Origin: Pseudomonadota bacterium
Lineage (GTDB): Bacteria; Pseudomonadota; Gammaproteobacteria; Burkholderiales; Rhodocyclaceae
DNA: 64,000 bases
Assembly: GCA_018240785.1 (NCBI GenBank)
Contig: JAFEFC010000033.1
Span: 24,996 to 88,995 of the forward strand
Direction of reading: 5' to 3'
How positions within the stretch are numbered: position 1 is the first letter of the stretch; every line of letters begins with the position of its first letter. The translations under genes were made by a program, and so were the position numbers. Below, piece after piece: positions 28,288 through 37,272 of this stretch. The notes under the pieces are model-generated. The model saw only the letters and a list, made by a program, of their open reading frames with translations, searched no databases and was not told where the DNA came from.

Positions 28288-31107
28288 ATGAGCCTGCCAC
28301 TGATCGTCCTGCTGCCCTTCATCGGCGCGCCCCTGGCTGCGCTGACGATCCGTGCCGGCCGCAACGCCTGCGCCGGGACGGCGTTCGCCTTCAGCCTCGG
28401 CGCCTTCGCTTTGCTGTTGTCGCATCTGCCCGACGTGCTGCAGGGCGAGCCGATCGAGGCGGGCTGGAGCTGGCTGCCGTCGCTGGGGCTGGACCTGGAC
28501 TTCCGCCTTGATGGCCTGGGCTTGCTGTTCGCGCTGCTCATCCTGGGCATCGGCCTGCTGATCATCGTCTATGCGCGCTTCTACCTTTCCGGGCGCGACC
28601 CGATGGGCAGCTTCATGGCCTATCTGCTGGCCTTCCAGGGCGCGATGCTGGGCATCGTGCTGGCGGACAACGTGCTGCTGCTGCTGGTGTTCTGGGAACT
28701 GACCAGCCTGTCGTCCTTCCTGCTGATCGGCTACTGGAAGCACCTGCCCGAAGGGCGGCAGGGCGCGCGCATGGCGCTGACGGTGACCGCGGCCGGCGGG
28801 CTGGCGATGATCGCCGGCATGCTGATCCTCGGCGACGTCGCCGAGTCCTACCGCCTGTCGGACATCCTGCAGCAGGGCGAGGCCATCCGCAGCTCGCCGC
28901 ACTACCTGCCGGCGCTGCTGCTGATCCTCGCCGGCTGCTTCAGCAAGAGCGCGCAGTTTCCCTTCCACTTCTGGCTGCCGCATGCGATGGCGGCGCCGAC
29001 GCCGGTGTCGGCCTACCTGCATTCGGCGACGATGGTGAAGGCGGGCGTGTTCCTGCTGGCGCGGCTGTGGCCGGTGCTCGCCGGCACCGACGCCTGGTTC
29101 TACCTGGTGGCGACGACCGGACTGGTGACCATGCTGGCGGGCGCGTTGATCGCGCTGTTCAAGGACGACCTGAAGGCGGTGCTGGCGTATTCGACTGTCA
29201 GCCACCTGGGGCTGGTGACGATGCTGCTGGGCTTCGGTACGCCGATGGCGGCGCTGGCGGCGGTGTTCCACGTCCTCAACCACGCGAGCTTCAAGGCCGC
29301 GCTGTTCATGATCGCCGGCATCGTCGACCACGAAGCCGGCACGCGCGACATCCGGCGCCTGGGCGGGCTCGCGCAGGGGATGCCGATCGCCGCCACGCTC
29401 GCCCTGGTGGCCGGGGCCTCGATGGCCGGGGTGCCGCCGCTGAACGGCTTCCTGTCCAAGGAGATGATGCTGCAGGAGGCGACGCTTGCCGACTGGGCTG
29501 GCAACGGCTGGCTGGTGGCGGCATTGGCGACGCTGGCGGCCTGCCTGTCCGTGGCCTACTCCTTGCGCTTCGTCATTCATGTCTTCTTCGGCCGCCCGCG
29601 CGCCGTGCTGGCGCAGCACCCGCATGATCCGCCCGCCGGCATGTGGTTGCCGCCGGCCTTGCTGGTCGTGCTGGTGGTGGCCATCGGCCTGATGCCGTCA
29701 GCGCTTGCCGGCGCGCTCGTCGCGGCGGCTGCGTCCGCCGTCACCGGCGGCGAGCTGCCGGCGCACGAGCTGGCCCTGTGGCACGGCTTCAACCCCGCGT
29801 TGGGGCTCAGCGCGCTCGCGCTGCTGTCGGGGCTGGTGCTGCTGAAGGCCTATCGCAGCGCGCGCGCCTCGTGGTCGGCCGGGCCGCACCCGCAGGCGAA
29901 AGCGATGTTCGACGCGGTCATCGACTACGTCGTCGACCTCGCGCGCACCATCACCCAGGGCTTGCACAACGGCTCGCTGCAGCGCCAGCTCGCGTTCGCC
30001 GTTGGTGCGGTGGTGGTGCTCGGCTTCGGTACCTTCCTGACGACGCCCTACGAGGCCGGTGAGCGCGCGACGCTGCCGGCGGAACCGGTGGCGGTGGTCG
30101 GCTGGCTGCTGCTGCTGGCCGCCACGGGCGCGGTGCTCGCGCTGCATCGCAATCGTCTGCTGGCGCTGGTCATCGTCGGCGTGATCGGCCTCATCGTGTC
30201 GCTCGGCTTCGCCTACCTGTCGGCGCCGGATCTGGCGCTGACCCAGATCGCGGTGGAGGTGGTGACGGTCATCCTGCTGCTGCTGGCGCTTGCCCACCTG
30301 CCGCGCCACACGCCGCGTGAGCCCGGTTGGCTGCGCCGGCTGCGCGATGCCGGCCTTGCCGTGGCCGCCGGCCTGGGCGCGGGCGGCGCGGTGTGGGCGA
30401 TGATGACGCGGGAGTTCGAGACCCTGTCCGGCTATTACCTGGAGCAGTCGGTGCCCGGCGGTGGCGGGGCGAACGTGGTGAATGTGATTCTGGTCGACTT
30501 CCGCGGTTTCGACACGTTTGGCGAGATCACCGTGCTGGGCATCGCCGCGCTGGCGATCTTTGCGCTGCTGGACCGCGGCGCGCCGTCCGCGCACGGTGCG
30601 CTGCCCGTTGTGCCGCCGGCGCAGGAGGCGCCCTACTCGCTGATGATGGCGGTGGCGATGCGCATCATGCTGGCGCTGTCGATCGTCGTCGGCGCATTCA
30701 TCTTCCTGCGCGGCCACAATGCGCCGGGCGGCGGCTTTGTCGCCGGCCTGGTGGTGGCGATCGCGCTCGCGCTGCAGTACATGGCGCACGGCATGCGCTG
30801 GGCGGATACGCACCTGCGCATCGACTACCACACGCCGATCGGCTGGGGCGTGGTCGTGGCCGCGACCACCGGGGTGGGCGCCTGGCTGGCCGGGCATCCC
30901 TTCCTGACGAGCACGGTGTGGCACCTGGACGTGCCGATGGTGGGCGAGGTGCACGTCGCCTCGGCGATGTTCTTCGACACCGGCGTGTTCCTTGTCGTCG
31001 TGGGTGCGACGCTGCTGGCGCTCACCAGCCTTGCGCGCCTGCGCAGCGGCGGTGGCGGGGCGCGCCAGCCCGGGAGCGCCGGCGCGGCCGCGCGCAAGGA
31101 GGCCTGA
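28288..31107 (+). CDS. mrpA: Na+(K+)/H+ antiporter subunit A with fused subunit B domain (MrpAB/PhaAB type)
   Basis: A 939-residue integral membrane protein. The N-terminal two-thirds is homologous to NuoL-type proton pumps: VFWELTSLSSFLLIGYW, HFWLPHAMAAPTPVSAYLHSATMVKAG, and DDLKAVLAYSTVSHLG are classic blocks with the pumping Glu and Lys. The last about 150 residues (MRIMLALSIVVGAFIFLRGH, then GGGFVAGLV) are a complete MrpB domain. This A-B fusion is typical of proteobacterial group 2 Mrp systems. With the following five genes it forms a multi-subunit cation/proton exchanger for pH and salt balance. Confidence 0.94.
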   Translation: MSLPLIVLLPFIGAPLAALTIRAGRNACAGTAFAFSLGAFALLLSHLPDVLQGEPIEAGWSWLPSLGLDLDFRLDGLGLLFALLILGIGLLIIVYARFYLSGRDPMGSFMAYLLAFQGAMLGIVLADNVLLLLVFWELTSLSSFLLIGYWKHLPEGRQGARMALTVTAAGGLAMIAGMLILGDVAESYRLSDILQQGEAIRSSPHYLPALLLILAGCFSKSAQFPFHFWLPHAMAAPTPVSAYLHSATMVKAGVFLLARLWPVLAGTDAWFYLVATTGLVTMLAGALIALFKDDLKAVLAYSTVSHLGLVTMLLGFGTPMAALAAVFHVLNHASFKAALFMIAGIVDHEAGTRDIRRLGGLAQGMPIAATLALVAGASMAGVPPLNGFLSKEMMLQEATLADWAGNGWLVAALATLAACLSVAYSLRFVIHVFFGRPRAVLAQHPHDPPAGMWLPPALLVVLVVAIGLMPSALAGALVAAAASAVTGGELPAHELALWHGFNPALGLSALALLSGLVLLKAYRSARASWSAGPHPQAKAMFDAVIDYVVDLARTITQGLHNGSLQRQLAFAVGAVVVLGFGTFLTTPYEAGERATLPAEPVAVVGWLLLLAATGAVLALHRNRLLALVIVGVIGLIVSLGFAYLSAPDLALTQIAVEVVTVILLLLALAHLPRHTPREPGWLRRLRDAGLAVAAGLGAGGAVWAMMTREFETLSGYYLEQSVPGGGGANVVNVILVDFRGFDTFGEITVLGIAALAIFALLDRGAPSAHGALPVVPPAQEAPYSLMMAVAMRIMLALSIVVGAFIFLRGHNAPGGGFVAGLVVAIALALQYMAHGMRWADTHLRIDYHTPIGWGVVVAATTGVGAWLAGHPFLTSTVWHLDVPMVGEVHVASAMFFDTGVFLVVVGATLLALTSLARLRSGGGGARQPGSAGAAARKEA

Positions 31108-31108
31108 C

Positions 31109-31465
31109 ATGGAATTCCTGGTTGCCAGTTCGGTGGGCGTGCTGACGGCGGCGGGCGTATACCTGCTGTTGCGCGCGCACACTTTTCCGGTCGTGCTGGG
31201 GCTCACGCTGCTGTCCTACGCCACCAACGTCTACCTGTTCGCGACGGGCCGGCTGGCGATCAACGCGCCGCCGCTGATCGACGAGCAGGTTGCCCGCTAC
31301 ACCGACCCGCTGCCACAGGCCCTGGTGCTGACCGCCATCGTGATCTCCTTCGGCATGACGGCGCTGCTGGTGGTCATGGCGCTGCGCAGTTGGTCCGCCA
31401 GCGGCGACGATCATGTCGACGGCGGCCAGGCGGCACCCGGTACGGCGCCGGAGGACAGGCGGTGA
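31109..31465 (+). CDS. mrpC: Na+/H+ antiporter subunit C
   Basis: A 118-residue NuoK-like protein with three membrane segments. VLGLTLLSYATNVYLFATG and DPLPQALVLTAIVISFGMTALLVVM are the conserved MrpC blocks. An AAGGAGG site lies before the ATG, which comes one base after the stop of mrpA. The C-terminal tail is a short hydrophilic extension. It is part of the Mrp membrane complex. Confidence 0.94.
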   Translation: MEFLVASSVGVLTAAGVYLLLRAHTFPVVLGLTLLSYATNVYLFATGRLAINAPPLIDEQVARYTDPLPQALVLTAIVISFGMTALLVVMALRSWSASGDDHVDGGQAAPGTAPEDRR

Positions 31466-33021
31466 ACCACTGGATCTTGCTGCCGGTGCTGCTGCCCGCG
31501 CTGCTCGGCAGCGTGCTGGTGCTGATCGGCCGGCGCGATCCCGTCATCGCGCGCACGCTTTCCGTTACGTCGTGCGCGGCGCTGCTGGCGCTGGTGGTGT
31601 CGTTGCTGGCGACGGCATCGACCGCGGGGCCGCAGGTGTATGCGCTGGGCGACTGGCCTGCGCCCTTCGGCATCGTGCTGGTGCTCGACCGGCTGGCGGC
31701 GCTGATGCTGGTGCTGGCCAACCTGCTCGCGCTGCTCGTGCTGCTGTCGGCCATCGGTGGCGCAGATCGCGAGGGACAGCATTTCCATGCGCTGTGGCAG
31801 TTCCAGGTGATGGGCATCAACGGCGCCTTCCTGACCGGCGATTTCTTCAACCTGTTCGTGTTCTTCGAGATCCTGCTCATCGCATCCTACGGGCTGATGG
31901 TCCATGGCGGCGGACGCGAACGGCTCAGGGCCGGCGTGCAGTACGTGGTGGTGAACCTTGTCGGCTCCACGCTCTTCCTGCTGGCGGTGGGGCTGATCTA
32001 CAGCGTGACCGGCACGCTGAACATGGCCGATCTCGCGTCGCGCGTGCCTGAGGTTGCGGCGGGCGATCGCGCGCTGCTGCACACCGGGGCGCTGCTGCTG
32101 CTGCTCGTGTTCGCGCTGAAGGCGGCGCTGGTCCCGGTGCATTTCTGGCTGCCCGGTACCTACGCGCACGCGCCGGCGGCGGTTGCCGCGCTATTCGCGA
32201 TCATGACCAAGGTGGGTGCCTACGCCATCATCCGCCTGTTCACCCTGGCCTTTGGCGACGATGCCGGTGCCTCGTCCTGGCTGGCCGCACCCTGGCTGTT
32301 GCCTGCGGCCATGCTGACCTTGCTGGCCGGCATGACCGGCGTGCTGGGGGCGCAATCGCTCGCACAACTGGCGGGTTTCGCGGTGATCGGCTCGATGGGT
32401 ACGCTGCTGATGGCCGTGGCGCTGTTCACCGAGGAGGCGCTGAGCGCCGCCCTGTACTACCTGCTGCATTCCACGCTCGCGGCCGCGGCGTTGTTCCTGC
32501 TCGTCGGCATGATCGCGCAGCGGCGCGGCAGCGCCGGCGATCGGCTGCGCGTTGCGCCGCCGGTGGCGCAGGCGCCGTTGCTCGGCGCGCTGTTCTTCAT
32601 CGCCGCGATCGCGGTGTGCGGCATGCCGCCGCTGTCGGGCTTCATCGGCAAGCTGCTGATCCTCGACAGCGCGCGGGAATCGGTGAGCGCGTCGTGGATC
32701 TGGGGCCTCATCCTGGGAACGTCGTTGCTGGCCATCATCGGCTTTTCACGTGCAGGCAGCCTGGTGTTCTGGAAGAGCGTCGCGCAGCCTGAGGCGCAGG
32801 ACGCAGGGGGCGGGGGCGCTGCCGAAGATGAGGGCGCTGCGCCGCCTGCCAGGGGCGGCGCGCTGCCGCTGGTGGCGACGTCCGCGTTGCTGGCCGGCCT
32901 GGTCGGACTGACGGTGTTCGCCGGCCCGGTGAGCGAGTGGCTGGACGACACCGCCGCTCAGGTGCACGAGCCTGCGCAGTATGTGGATGCGGTGCTGGGC
33001 GCCGCAGCGGGGAACGAATGA
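31462..33021 (+). CDS. mrpD: Na+/H+ antiporter subunit D
   Basis: A 519-residue NuoM/NuoN-like proton channel with about 14 membrane segments. The lysine-containing LVFALKAALVPVHFWLPGTYAHAPAAVAA block and FFEILLIASYGLMVHGG are typical. The GTG start at 31462 overlaps the stop of mrpC by four bases (GTGA), with GGAGGA upstream, so translation is coupled. A low-complexity Gly/Ala insert near residues 445-465 precedes the last segments. Confidence 0.94.
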   Translation: MNHWILLPVLLPALLGSVLVLIGRRDPVIARTLSVTSCAALLALVVSLLATASTAGPQVYALGDWPAPFGIVLVLDRLAALMLVLANLLALLVLLSAIGGADREGQHFHALWQFQVMGINGAFLTGDFFNLFVFFEILLIASYGLMVHGGGRERLRAGVQYVVVNLVGSTLFLLAVGLIYSVTGTLNMADLASRVPEVAAGDRALLHTGALLLLLVFALKAALVPVHFWLPGTYAHAPAAVAALFAIMTKVGAYAIIRLFTLAFGDDAGASSWLAAPWLLPAAMLTLLAGMTGVLGAQSLAQLAGFAVIGSMGTLLMAVALFTEEALSAALYYLLHSTLAAAALFLLVGMIAQRRGSAGDRLRVAPPVAQAPLLGALFFIAAIAVCGMPPLSGFIGKLLILDSARESVSASWIWGLILGTSLLAIIGFSRAGSLVFWKSVAQPEAQDAGGGGAAEDEGAAPPARGGALPLVATSALLAGLVGLTVFAGPVSEWLDDTAAQVHEPAQYVDAVLGAAAGNE

Positions 33022-33548
33022 TGGCACGCGACGCCTCCACCGCGCTGCCGCGCCCGTCCAGCCGTCGCTGGCTGCCGCATCCGTTGATCAGCGCGGTGCT
33101 GGTGCTCGTCTGGCTGCTGCTGCAGAACGATTTCAGCCTGGGCCAGTTGCTCATCGGCCTCGTCCTCGGCCTTGTCGTGCCGTGGCTCAGCGCGGGCCTC
33201 TGGCCGGCGCCGCCCTGCATCCTGAGCTACCGCAAGGCCATCGCCTTTGTGCTGCTGGTGGCGTGGGACATTGCCGTCGCCAATGTGGTGGTGGCACGGC
33301 TGGTGCTTTTCCGGCCGGTGGCGGAATTGCGCATGCGCTGGGTGCGCGTGCCGCTGGAACTCGAGGCGGCCGAGGCGATCGCCGCCTTTGCCGCAACGAT
33401 CACGCTCACGCCCGGCACCGTCAGTTGCGAGCTGTCCGCGGACGGCCGCAGCCTGCTGGTGCATTGTCTGGACGTCGGTGACGCAGAAGAAGCGGCCAGC
33501 GACATGAAGCGACGCTACGAGGCGCGCCTGAAGGAGATCTTCGGATGA
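33018..33548 (+). CDS. mrpE: Na+/H+ antiporter subunit E
   Basis: A 176-residue MrpE. Two membrane segments near the N terminus (LISAVLVLVWLLL and LLIGLVLGLVVPWL) precede a soluble part with TLTPGTVSCELSADGRSLLVHCLDV, the conserved MrpE signature. The start ATGATG overlaps the mrpD stop (ATGA). It is needed for assembly of the antiporter in other bacteria. Confidence 0.93.
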   Translation: MMARDASTALPRPSSRRWLPHPLISAVLVLVWLLLQNDFSLGQLLIGLVLGLVVPWLSAGLWPAPPCILSYRKAIAFVLLVAWDIAVANVVVARLVLFRPVAELRMRWVRVPLELEAAEAIAAFAATITLTPGTVSCELSADGRSLLVHCLDVGDAEEAASDMKRRYEARLKEIFG

Positions 33549-33829
33549 CGACCCACGCCCCGCTCGATTACGCGCTCGCCTTCGGCTTTGCCGCCTTCGC
33601 GCTGGCGCTGCTGATGAACCTGGTGCGCCTGCTGAAAGGGCCGACGTTGATGGACCGTGTGCTGGCGGCCGACACCATGGTGATCAACGTGATCGCGCTC
33701 ATCGTGCTGCTCGGCATCCACCAGGCCACCAAGGCACACTTCGAGGCGGCGCTGCTGTTCGCGATGTTCGGTTTCGTGGCCACCGTGGCGTTTTGCCGCT
33801 TCATGCTGCGCGGCCGGCTGATCGACTGA
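33545..33829 (+). CDS. mrpF: Na+/H+ antiporter subunit F
   Basis: A 94-residue protein with three membrane segments and the MrpF hallmark LLKGPTLMDRVLAADTMVINVIAL. Its ATG overlaps the mrpE stop (ATGA). It belongs to the same complex. Confidence 0.94.
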   Translation: MTTHAPLDYALAFGFAAFALALLMNLVRLLKGPTLMDRVLAADTMVINVIALIVLLGIHQATKAHFEAALLFAMFGFVATVAFCRFMLRGRLID

Positions 33830-33839
33830 GGAGGTGGCG

Positions 33840-34229
33840 ATGAACCTTTATGCCGAGATCGCCGTGGCCCTCCTCATCGTGGTCGGCGCCAGCTTCGGCC
33901 TCGTCGGCTCGTGGGGCTTGCTGCGGCTGCCGCACCTGATGGCGCGGCTGCATGCGCCAACGAAGGCGACCACGCTGGGCGTGGGCAGCGTGCTGCTGGC
34001 GTCGATGGTGTACTTCCTGGCGACCGGCGAGGGTTTCTCGGTGCATGAAGCGCTGATCGTGCTGTTCCTGTTCCTCACCGCGCCGGTTTCCGCGAGCTTC
34101 GTGGCCAGGGCTTATCTGCGCGCGCATGTCGACCCCGCCGAGCTGCCCGGCGCAGGCGAGCAGGGATGGGCGAGCTTCGCGCCACGGGCAGGCGATGGCG
34201 GCGATCAGGCTGAAGCATCGTCGTCCTAG
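33840..34229 (+). CDS. mrpG: Na+/H+ antiporter subunit G
   Basis: A 129-residue MrpG. The conserved start [28 protein letters not shown] and the later [18 protein letters not shown] identify it. The ATG at 33840 has GAGGAGG upstream. A hydrophilic tail of about 30 residues follows the third membrane segment. It is the last gene of the Mrp operon. Confidence 0.93.
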   Translation: MNLYAEIAVALLIVVGASFGLVGSWGLLRLPHLMARLHAPTKATTLGVGSVLLASMVYFLATGEGFSVHEALIVLFLFLTAPVSASFVARAYLRAHVDPAELPGAGEQGWASFAPRAGDGGDQAEASSS

Positions 34230-34338
34230 GACGTTCGAGAGGACTGATGCGCCGCGGCCGGCTCGCGCCGGTCGGCCGGGCTGGCGCATAATCGCGCCCT
34301 GTTTTCGCATCGCGCCATCCGGCGCTCCGAGGTCTGTC

Positions 34339-35328
34339 TTGGTTTCGATCCGCAAGAATCCCCCGCAACCGGCGCCGTCGCGCATTGCTGGCACGCTCAA
34401 GGTCAAGAAGCGCGCGCCCGAACCGGCGGCGGAAGAAGCCGCAGCGGAGGCGCCTCACGAGCCCGCGCGGCCTCCTGCACGGGAAGAGCGCGGCAGTGCG
34501 CAGGCGCCTCGCAAGCCCGCGCGGCCCCCTGCACGGGAAGAACGCAGCCGCGCGCAGGCGCCTGCTCCCCGGGAAACCCCGCCGGGTGCGCCCGCGCCGG
34601 CAGAGGGGGTGCGCCTGTCCAAGGTGATGGCCGACCGTGGCATCTGCTCGCGTCGCGAGGCGGATGAGCTCATCGCGCGCGGCTGGGTGTTCGTGGACGG
34701 CAAGCGTGTTTCGGAACTGGGCACCCGCATCGATCCGTCGGCGGGCATCACGCTGGCTCCGGAAGCCCGGCGCGAGCAGGCGCAGCGGGTGACGATCCTG
34801 CTGCACAAGCCGGTCGGCTATGTGTCGGGCCAGCCGGAGCCCGGTTTCGAGCCGGCGGTGAGCCTGATCGGGCCGCACAACCAGTTCGACCGCGACACCG
34901 CGCAGCGCTTCCATCCCTCGCAGTTGAAGAACCTCGCGCCGGCCGGCCGCCTCGACATCGACTCCACCGGCCTGCTGGTGCTGACCCAGGACGGCCGTGT
35001 GGCGCGCCAGTTGATCGGTGAGAACTCCGGGATCGACAAGGAATACCTCGTGCGGGTGGAGGGTGCGCTGGTGCGGGACGGGCTCGAGCTGCTCAACCAC
35101 GGGCTGGAACTCGACGGCCGCAAGCTGCGCCCGGCACAGGTGGAATGGATCAACGACGACCAGTTGCGTTTCGTGCTGCGCGAGGGGCGCAAGCGCCAGA
35201 TCCGGCGCATGTGCGAGCTGGTCGGGCTGAAAGTGATCGGCCTCAAGCGCGTGCGCATCGGGCGCGTTCGCCTGGGCGACCTGCCGCTCGGGCAGTGGCG
35301 CTATCTGCGCGAGGATGAGGCCTTCTGA
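34339..35328 (+). CDS. rluF: 23S rRNA pseudouridine synthase, RluF type
   Basis: About 329 residues. A Pro/Ala/Arg-rich N-terminal extension (about 1-90, with a repeated ARPPAREER unit) precedes an S4 RNA-binding domain ([21 protein letters not shown]). The catalytic domain has the essential Asp in [14 protein letters not shown], then [16 protein letters not shown]. The spacing and the ending [12 protein letters not shown] match RluF rather than RluB. It isomerises a uridine of 23S rRNA. The start is uncertain: a TTG at 34339 with GAGG upstream is the best I see, and a later start within the extension is possible. RluB/RluE remain alternatives. Confidence 0.82.
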   Translation: MVSIRKNPPQPAPSRIAGTLKVKKRAPEPAAEEAAAEAPHEPARPPAREERGSAQAPRKPARPPAREERSRAQAPAPRETPPGAPAPAEGVRLSKVMADRGICSRREADELIARGWVFVDGKRVSELGTRIDPSAGITLAPEARREQAQRVTILLHKPVGYVSGQPEPGFEPAVSLIGPHNQFDRDTAQRFHPSQLKNLAPAGRLDIDSTGLLVLTQDGRVARQLIGENSGIDKEYLVRVEGALVRDGLELLNHGLELDGRKLRPAQVEWINDDQLRFVLREGRKRQIRRMCELVGLKVIGLKRVRIGRVRLGDLPLGQWRYLREDEAF

Positions 35329-35334
35329 AATGCC

Positions 35335-35368
35335 GGAGGGGCAGCCGGCTGTGCCGGACTGCCCCTCC
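35335..35368. terminator. Terminator hairpin after the rluF-like gene
   Basis: GGAGGGGCAG (35335-35344) pairs with CTGCCCCTCC (35359-35368). Inside, CCGGC pairs with GCCGG around TGT, with one bulged base. It starts six bases after the stop codon. Confidence 0.7.
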
Positions 35369-35380
35369 TCCTCCGTTCCT

Positions 35381-35398
35381 GCCCCGCGTTTGCGGGGC
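35381..35398. terminator. Second hairpin between convergent genes
   Basis: GCCCCGC (35381-35387) and GCGGGGC (35392-35398) form a 7-bp stem with a GTTT loop. It lies just beyond the stop of the cysteine-rich gene on the minus strand and may end that transcript. Confidence 0.5.
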
Positions 35399-35405
35399 GC
35401 AATCA

Positions 35406-35654
35406 TCAGGCGGTGACTGCCTCACGCACCTTCCTGTGGGCGGCGCGCTCGACCGCTTCGTGGGCTGCCCTTGCAGCCAGATCACCGGCCATCTCTTCGG
35501 ACACTCCGCTGAAGGTCGCGAAACATCCTTCCAGCGGGCACTTGAACCCGGGCGGACATCCGTGTTCGCAAGCGCATTCCCTTTGGGTTTCGTCCAGCAG
35601 GACCATTTCCCTGACGGCTTCGCACCGGCCGATCGGCGAATCAAAAAAGCACAT
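35406..35654 (-). CDS. Small cysteine-rich protein of unknown function
   Basis: An 82-residue protein that I cannot assign to a named family. Seven cysteines lie in the first 44 residues: Cys2, 11, 27, 29, 33, 39 and 44, the last five in the pattern CxCxHxCPxxxxCxxxxC. This looks like a metal-binding (zinc or iron-sulfur) knot. The rest is a charged helix (AARAAHEAVERAAHRKVRE). The ATG has a strong GAGGAGG site, located inside the end of a 23-codon ORF whose stop is one base upstream. It may be anaerobically controlled, given the FNR-like palindrome about 120 bp upstream. Confidence 0.75.
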   Translation of the reverse strand: MCFFDSPIGRCEAVREMVLLDETQRECACEHGCPPGFKCPLEGCFATFSGVSEEMAGDLAARAAHEAVERAAHRKVREAVTA

Positions 35655-35655
35655 T

Positions 35656-35727
35656 TCAGCCTCCTCTTCTCTTGTCCAGTTTTTTACTGCTGCCGTGAAA
35701 AACCGCACAAATTTTTGTTGTTTTCAT
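35656..35727 (-). CDS. Possible 23-residue micro-ORF upstream of the Cys-rich gene
   Basis: Reads MKTTKICAVFHGSSKKLDKR then RGG and stop. The ATG has a GAGGAG site four bases away, and its TGA stop is one base before the ATG of the Cys-rich gene (TGAAATG), so translation would be coupled. It could be a leader peptide or merely a short frame preserved by chance. The base composition is lower in GC than its neighbours. There is no homology evidence. Confidence 0.4.
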   Translation of the reverse strand: MKTTKICAVFHGSSKKLDKRRGG

Positions 35728-35728
35728 G

Positions 35729-36076
35729 TTACTCCTCGAAGCGATTTTTACCCGGCAATTTGAATACTCGTTGACTTTCGTCAACACCTTCATTGGGCCA
35801 ATTGAAGTTGCGTTCGGTGTATGCAAACGGCTTTAGACAGCGGCTATCGTGGAAGGGGCCGCGTGCCCACTCCCAGCCCGGGCCGGGACGTGTCTGCAGG
35901 CAGATCTCGCGGCTGTTCAGGGTGCTGCGCCACAGATGCCACGGCGCGGGCGCTGCGCAAAGCGGGCCGCTTGCGCCCGTGGCGAGGATGAAGGCCGCGC
36001 ACCACGCGCGCGGCCGGCGGACGCTCCCACATCGCCTCGCGGACTGCGACGTTGCCAGCAACGTGCTATTCGGCAC
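35729..36076 (-). CDS. Small secreted protein of unknown function, last in the ABC export operon
   Basis: Up to 115 residues from a GTG at 36074-36076 that overlaps the end of the permease gene by 11 bases. A basic stretch then CAAFILATGASGPLCA looks like a signal peptide. The mature part (WHLWRSTLNSREICLQT, then GPGWEWARGPFHDSRC) is rich in Trp and has two cysteines. Codons in this part are strongly GC3-biased as in real genes. The last about 25 codons (after RNFNW) are AT-rich and unlike the rest, and overlap an FNR-like palindrome, so the true end of the ancestral gene may differ. Family unknown. Confidence 0.55.
   Translation of the reverse strand: MPNSTLLATSQSARRCGSVRRPRAWCAAFILATGASGPLCAAPAPWHLWRSTLNSREICLQTRPGPGWEWARGPFHDSRCLKPFAYTERNFNWPNEGVDESQRVFKLPGKNRFEE
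35771..35784. promoter_or_regulatory. FNR/DNR-like palindrome before the Cys-rich gene
   Basis: TTGACTTTCGTCAA is a perfect TTGAC-N4-GTCAA palindrome of the FNR/CRP superfamily type. On the minus strand a TAAAAAT sequence lies where a -10 box would be if this were a class II site centred near -41.5. It lies 44 bp before the micro-ORF and 117 bp before the Cys-rich gene. Confidence 0.5.
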
Positions 36077-37265
36077 GCAGCGCCTCGACCGCGTTGAGGC
36101 GGGCAGCCTTGCGCGCTGGCAGCACGCCGGCCGCGAGGCCGATGACCACCGCCACCGCCTCGGCGAGAAACACGAAGCTCCATGGCGTGGTGACGGGCAG
36201 GGCCGGTGCCAGCAGGCCGACGAGCTGCGCGATGCCGGCGCCGAGGGCTAGGCCCAGGAAGCCGCCGATGGCGGCCAGGGCCACCGCCTCGCCGAGGAAC
36301 AGGCCGAGGATGGTGCGCCGCCGCGCGCCGAGCGCGACCAGCAGGCCGATCTCGTTGGTGCGCTCGGCCACGGCGATGGTCATGATGGTGACGATGCCCA
36401 CCGCGCCCACCAGCAGCGAGATGCCGCCCAGCGCGCCGACCGCGGCGGTGAGGATGCCGAGGATGTTCGATAGCGTGGCGAGCATGTCTTCCTGGGTGAT
36501 GAGGGTGAAATCCTCGCGGCCATGGCGCGCGACCAGAATCTTGCGGATGCCGTCGGTCACGCGCGCGGCCGGCACGCCTTCCTCGTAGGTGATGTTGATT
36601 TCCATCAGGCCGGTGCGGTTGTAGAGCGCCATCGCGCGGGCGGTGGGAATGTAGGCGGCGTCGTCGAGGTCGATGCCGAGGAACTGGCCCTTGCGTTCCA
36701 TGACGCCGATCACGCGGAAGCGTTCGCTGCCGATCTGCACCCGCTCGCCGAGCGGGTTCTCAGTGCCGAACAGCTCCTGCCGCAGCGTGGCGCCCAGCAC
36801 CAGGAAGGCGCGCGGATTCTCCGGGTCGTCGTGCGGCAGGAAGCTGCCTACCTTGATCCTCATCGCGAACGCGCGCTGCATGTCGGGGCCGGCGCCGACG
36901 ATGAAGGTGCGGCGCGTGCGCCCATTGGCGCGTACCTCGGAGTTGCCCGACACCGAAGGCGTCAGGCCGGTGACATGCGGCGCGCGGCGCAGCGCGGCGG
37001 CGTCGTCCAGGGTCAGTTCGCGCGCGGTGGAGGGCAGGCCGGGCGGGCCGCCTTTGGGGCTGCGACGGCCCGGCTGCACGGTGACGATGTTGGTGCCGAA
37101 CTGCGAGAACTCCTTCAGCACGAACTGGTGCAGGCCCTCGCCGATGGAGGTGAGCAGGATCACCGCGGCAATGCCGACGGCGATGCCCAGCAAAGTCAGG
37201 AAGCTGCGCAGCCGGTGCGCGGTCAGCGCGCGCAGCGCAAGGTGGAGGAAATCCTGCCAGCGCAC
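36066..37265 (-). CDS. MacB-like ABC transporter permease (second copy)
   Basis: A 399-residue permease with an N-terminal membrane helix (LLGIAVGIAAVILLTSIGEG), a large periplasmic MacB_PCD domain, and an FtsX domain with three helices at the C terminus (ERTNEIGLLVALGARRR, PARKAARLNAVEALRAE). The ATPase is on a separate gene. The start is a GTG at 37263-37265, eight bases after the stop of the other permease. Two related permeases plus one ATPase and one adaptor suggest a heterodimeric tripartite exporter. Substrate unknown. Confidence 0.92.
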   Translation of the reverse strand: MRWQDFLHLALRALTAHRLRSFLTLLGIAVGIAAVILLTSIGEGLHQFVLKEFSQFGTNIVTVQPGRRSPKGGPPGLPSTARELTLDDAAALRRAPHVTGLTPSVSGNSEVRANGRTRRTFIVGAGPDMQRAFAMRIKVGSFLPHDDPENPRAFLVLGATLRQELFGTENPLGERVQIGSERFRVIGVMERKGQFLGIDLDDAAYIPTARAMALYNRTGLMEINITYEEGVPAARVTDGIRKILVARHGREDFTLITQEDMLATLSNILGILTAAVGALGGISLLVGAVGIVTIMTIAVAERTNEIGLLVALGARRRTILGLFLGEAVALAAIGGFLGLALGAGIAQLVGLLAPALPVTTPWSFVFLAEAVAVVIGLAAGVLPARKAARLNAVEALRAE

Positions 37266-37272
37266 GGTGGCC

